From Vibrio vulnificus NBRC 15645 = ATCC 27562 (lineage in GTDB: Bacteria; Pseudomonadota; Gammaproteobacteria; Enterobacterales; Vibrionaceae), in NCBI RefSeq assembly GCF_002224265.1, contig NZ_CP012881.1, positions 3,038,001 through 3,102,000 of the forward strand: 64,000 nt of DNA. Direction: 5' to 3'. The notes under the pieces were generated by a model. The model saw only the letters and a list, made by a program, of their open reading frames with translations, ran no database searches and was not told where the DNA came from. A program made the position numbers and the translations under genes. Positions 63,182 to 64,000 of this stretch are shown here, piece after piece (position 1 is the stretch's first letter; the number at the start of each line of letters is the position of its first letter).

Positions 63182-64000
63182 CTAGATTCTGCCTTGAAGT
63201 GGAATAATTGTCACGCTTTCTCCCGTTTTTACGCTATCAACCGCGGGAGAAATTTCAATCAAGCAGTTTGCTTCACTCATCGAACGCAAAATGCCAGAGC
63301 CTTGTTTCCCAGTTGTGCGAACGGTTAGACGGCCAGTTTCATCCAATTCATAGATACCACGGCTAAACTCCGTTCGACCTTGGCGAGAACGCAAATTTTC
63401 TTTGGCAATCGCACTGACTTTCAATGGCTTCCAGCCTAGCTCGCCTTGCATTTTACGCACAGCAGGCTCAACAAAGTTGATGAATGACACCATCACGGCA
63501 ACAGGGTTGCCCGGAAGGCCAAAAAACGGCTTTTCATTGATCTGACCGAATGCCAATGGGCGCCCAGGACGCATATTGATGCGCCAGAAATCAATTTCTC
63601 CGAGCTTGTCGAGAGCCAGTTTGATGTAGTCTGCATCACCAACGGAGACACCACCAGAAGTGATGACCACATCCGCTTGTTGCGCGGCGCTTTCCAGTGC
63701 ATCAATCATCGATTGCTCGTTATCTTCTAGAATGCCGAAATCCAAGATGTCGCAGCCGAGCTTCTCAAGCATGCCCATAATAGTAAAACGGTTTGAATCG
63801 TAGATAGAGTTCGCTTTTTGTTCTGTCCCAGGCGCCTGAACTTCGTCGCCGGTGGAGAAGACCGCCACTTTCAATTTACGTAATACATTGGCTTGTGCGA
63901 AACCAAGAGAAGCCATCATGCCCATCTCAGGCGAGGCGAGGCGAGTCCCCGCGGTAAACACGCTACTGCCGATGGTTAAGTCTTCACCCGCTTGGCGTAC
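63182..64000 (-). CDS. moeA: molybdopterin molybdotransferase MoeA, C-terminal part
   Basis: The frame is open to the window edge, so the 5' end is missing; 272 residues are visible. VRQAGEDLTIGSSVFTAGTRL, KVAVFSTGDEV, IYDSNRFTIMGML, DVVITSGGVSVGDADYIK, WRINMRPGRPLAFGQI and FGLPGNPVAVMVSF are MoeA signatures. Inserts molybdenum into adenylylated molybdopterin. The C-terminal domain is complete (stop 63182). Confidence 0.96.
   Translation of the reverse strand, partial: VRQAGEDLTIGSSVFTAGTRLASPEMGMMASLGFAQANVLRKLKVAVFSTGDEVQAPGTEQKANSIYDSNRFTIMGMLEKLGCDILDFGILEDNEQSMIDALESAAQQADVVITSGGVSVGDADYIKLALDKLGEIDFWRINMRPGRPLAFGQINEKPFFGLPGNPVAVMVSFINFVEPAVRKMQGELGWKPLKVSAIAKENLRSRQGRTEFSRGIYELDETGRLTVRTTGKQGSGILRSMSEANCLIEISPAVDSVKTGESVTIIPLQGRI

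Overview
The window is a Gammaproteobacterial, almost certainly Vibrio, chromosome segment. About 45 kb of it is the distal part of a large sedentary chromosomal integron (superintegron), and the remaining 19 kb is ordinary core chromosome. The evidence for Vibrio is some 52 complete (plus 2 truncated) attC recombination sites of the Vibrio repeat type, mostly 120-130 nt. They begin RYYYAAC-AA, end G-TTA-RRY, and all point the same way. One is a near-canonical V. cholerae repeat. Vibrio-type core genes (norM/ribE, a DUF3802 gene, nagK, a DUF2960 gene, moeA) lie on the right. The species cannot be fixed from sequence reading alone. The integrase gene and attI are not present and should lie to the left of base 1.

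Integron, 1-44918. Cassettes run left to right, each a gene followed by its attC. Cargo includes the tail of a Shedu (DUF4263) anti-phage nuclease, seven toxin-antitoxin modules (ccdAB, brnTA, three ParE/RelE-type with Phd/YefM antitoxins, parDE, relBE), three GNAT acetyltransferases (one frameshifted), four VOC/glyoxalase-fold proteins (one frameshifted), a BLUF blue-light receptor, an HSL-type esterase, and FRG-domain, DUF5677, DUF6973, DUF6500, DUF805 and VF530 proteins. It also includes HEPN-motif proteins, a three-gene DUF4177-YidD-TM2 cassette and a truncated Tim44-like membrane protein. Genes on the minus strand are nearly all toxin-antitoxin modules, plus the BLUF gene.

The most striking feature is not a protein gene. 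Eighteen of about 53 cassettes belong to two related families, called A and B here, of roughly 460-nt cassettes with no conserved open reading frame. One B copy carries a group II intron. Copies A2 and A8 read as identical although 33 kb apart.

The array has been reshaped by mobile elements. Five copies of one IS3-family element (about 1.64 kb) are present. Only the third has an intact transposase and a 4-bp target duplication. The other four share one 2-bp frameshift and have mismatched flanks, which indicates IS-mediated deletions. Copies 2 and 4 share a duplicated downstream segment. An IS30-family element sits between two mismatched cassette fragments. The fifth IS3 copy is inverted and marks the array end.

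Core chromosome, 44919-64000. It contains an IgaA-family membrane protein, an intact IS4-family (IS10-group) element with a 9-bp target duplication, and a two-gene secreted/membrane-protein operon. Next come divergent norM and ribE, a CPXCG zinc-ribbon protein and a fructosamine-kinase-family gene. A receiver-CheX regulator overlaps a PAS-GGDEF diguanylate cyclase. The region ends with DUF3802, an NlpC/P60 lipoprotein, a chemoreceptor, a fatty-acid hydroxylase-family protein, a DTW-domain tRNA modification enzyme, nagK, DUF2960 and the C-terminal part of moeA.
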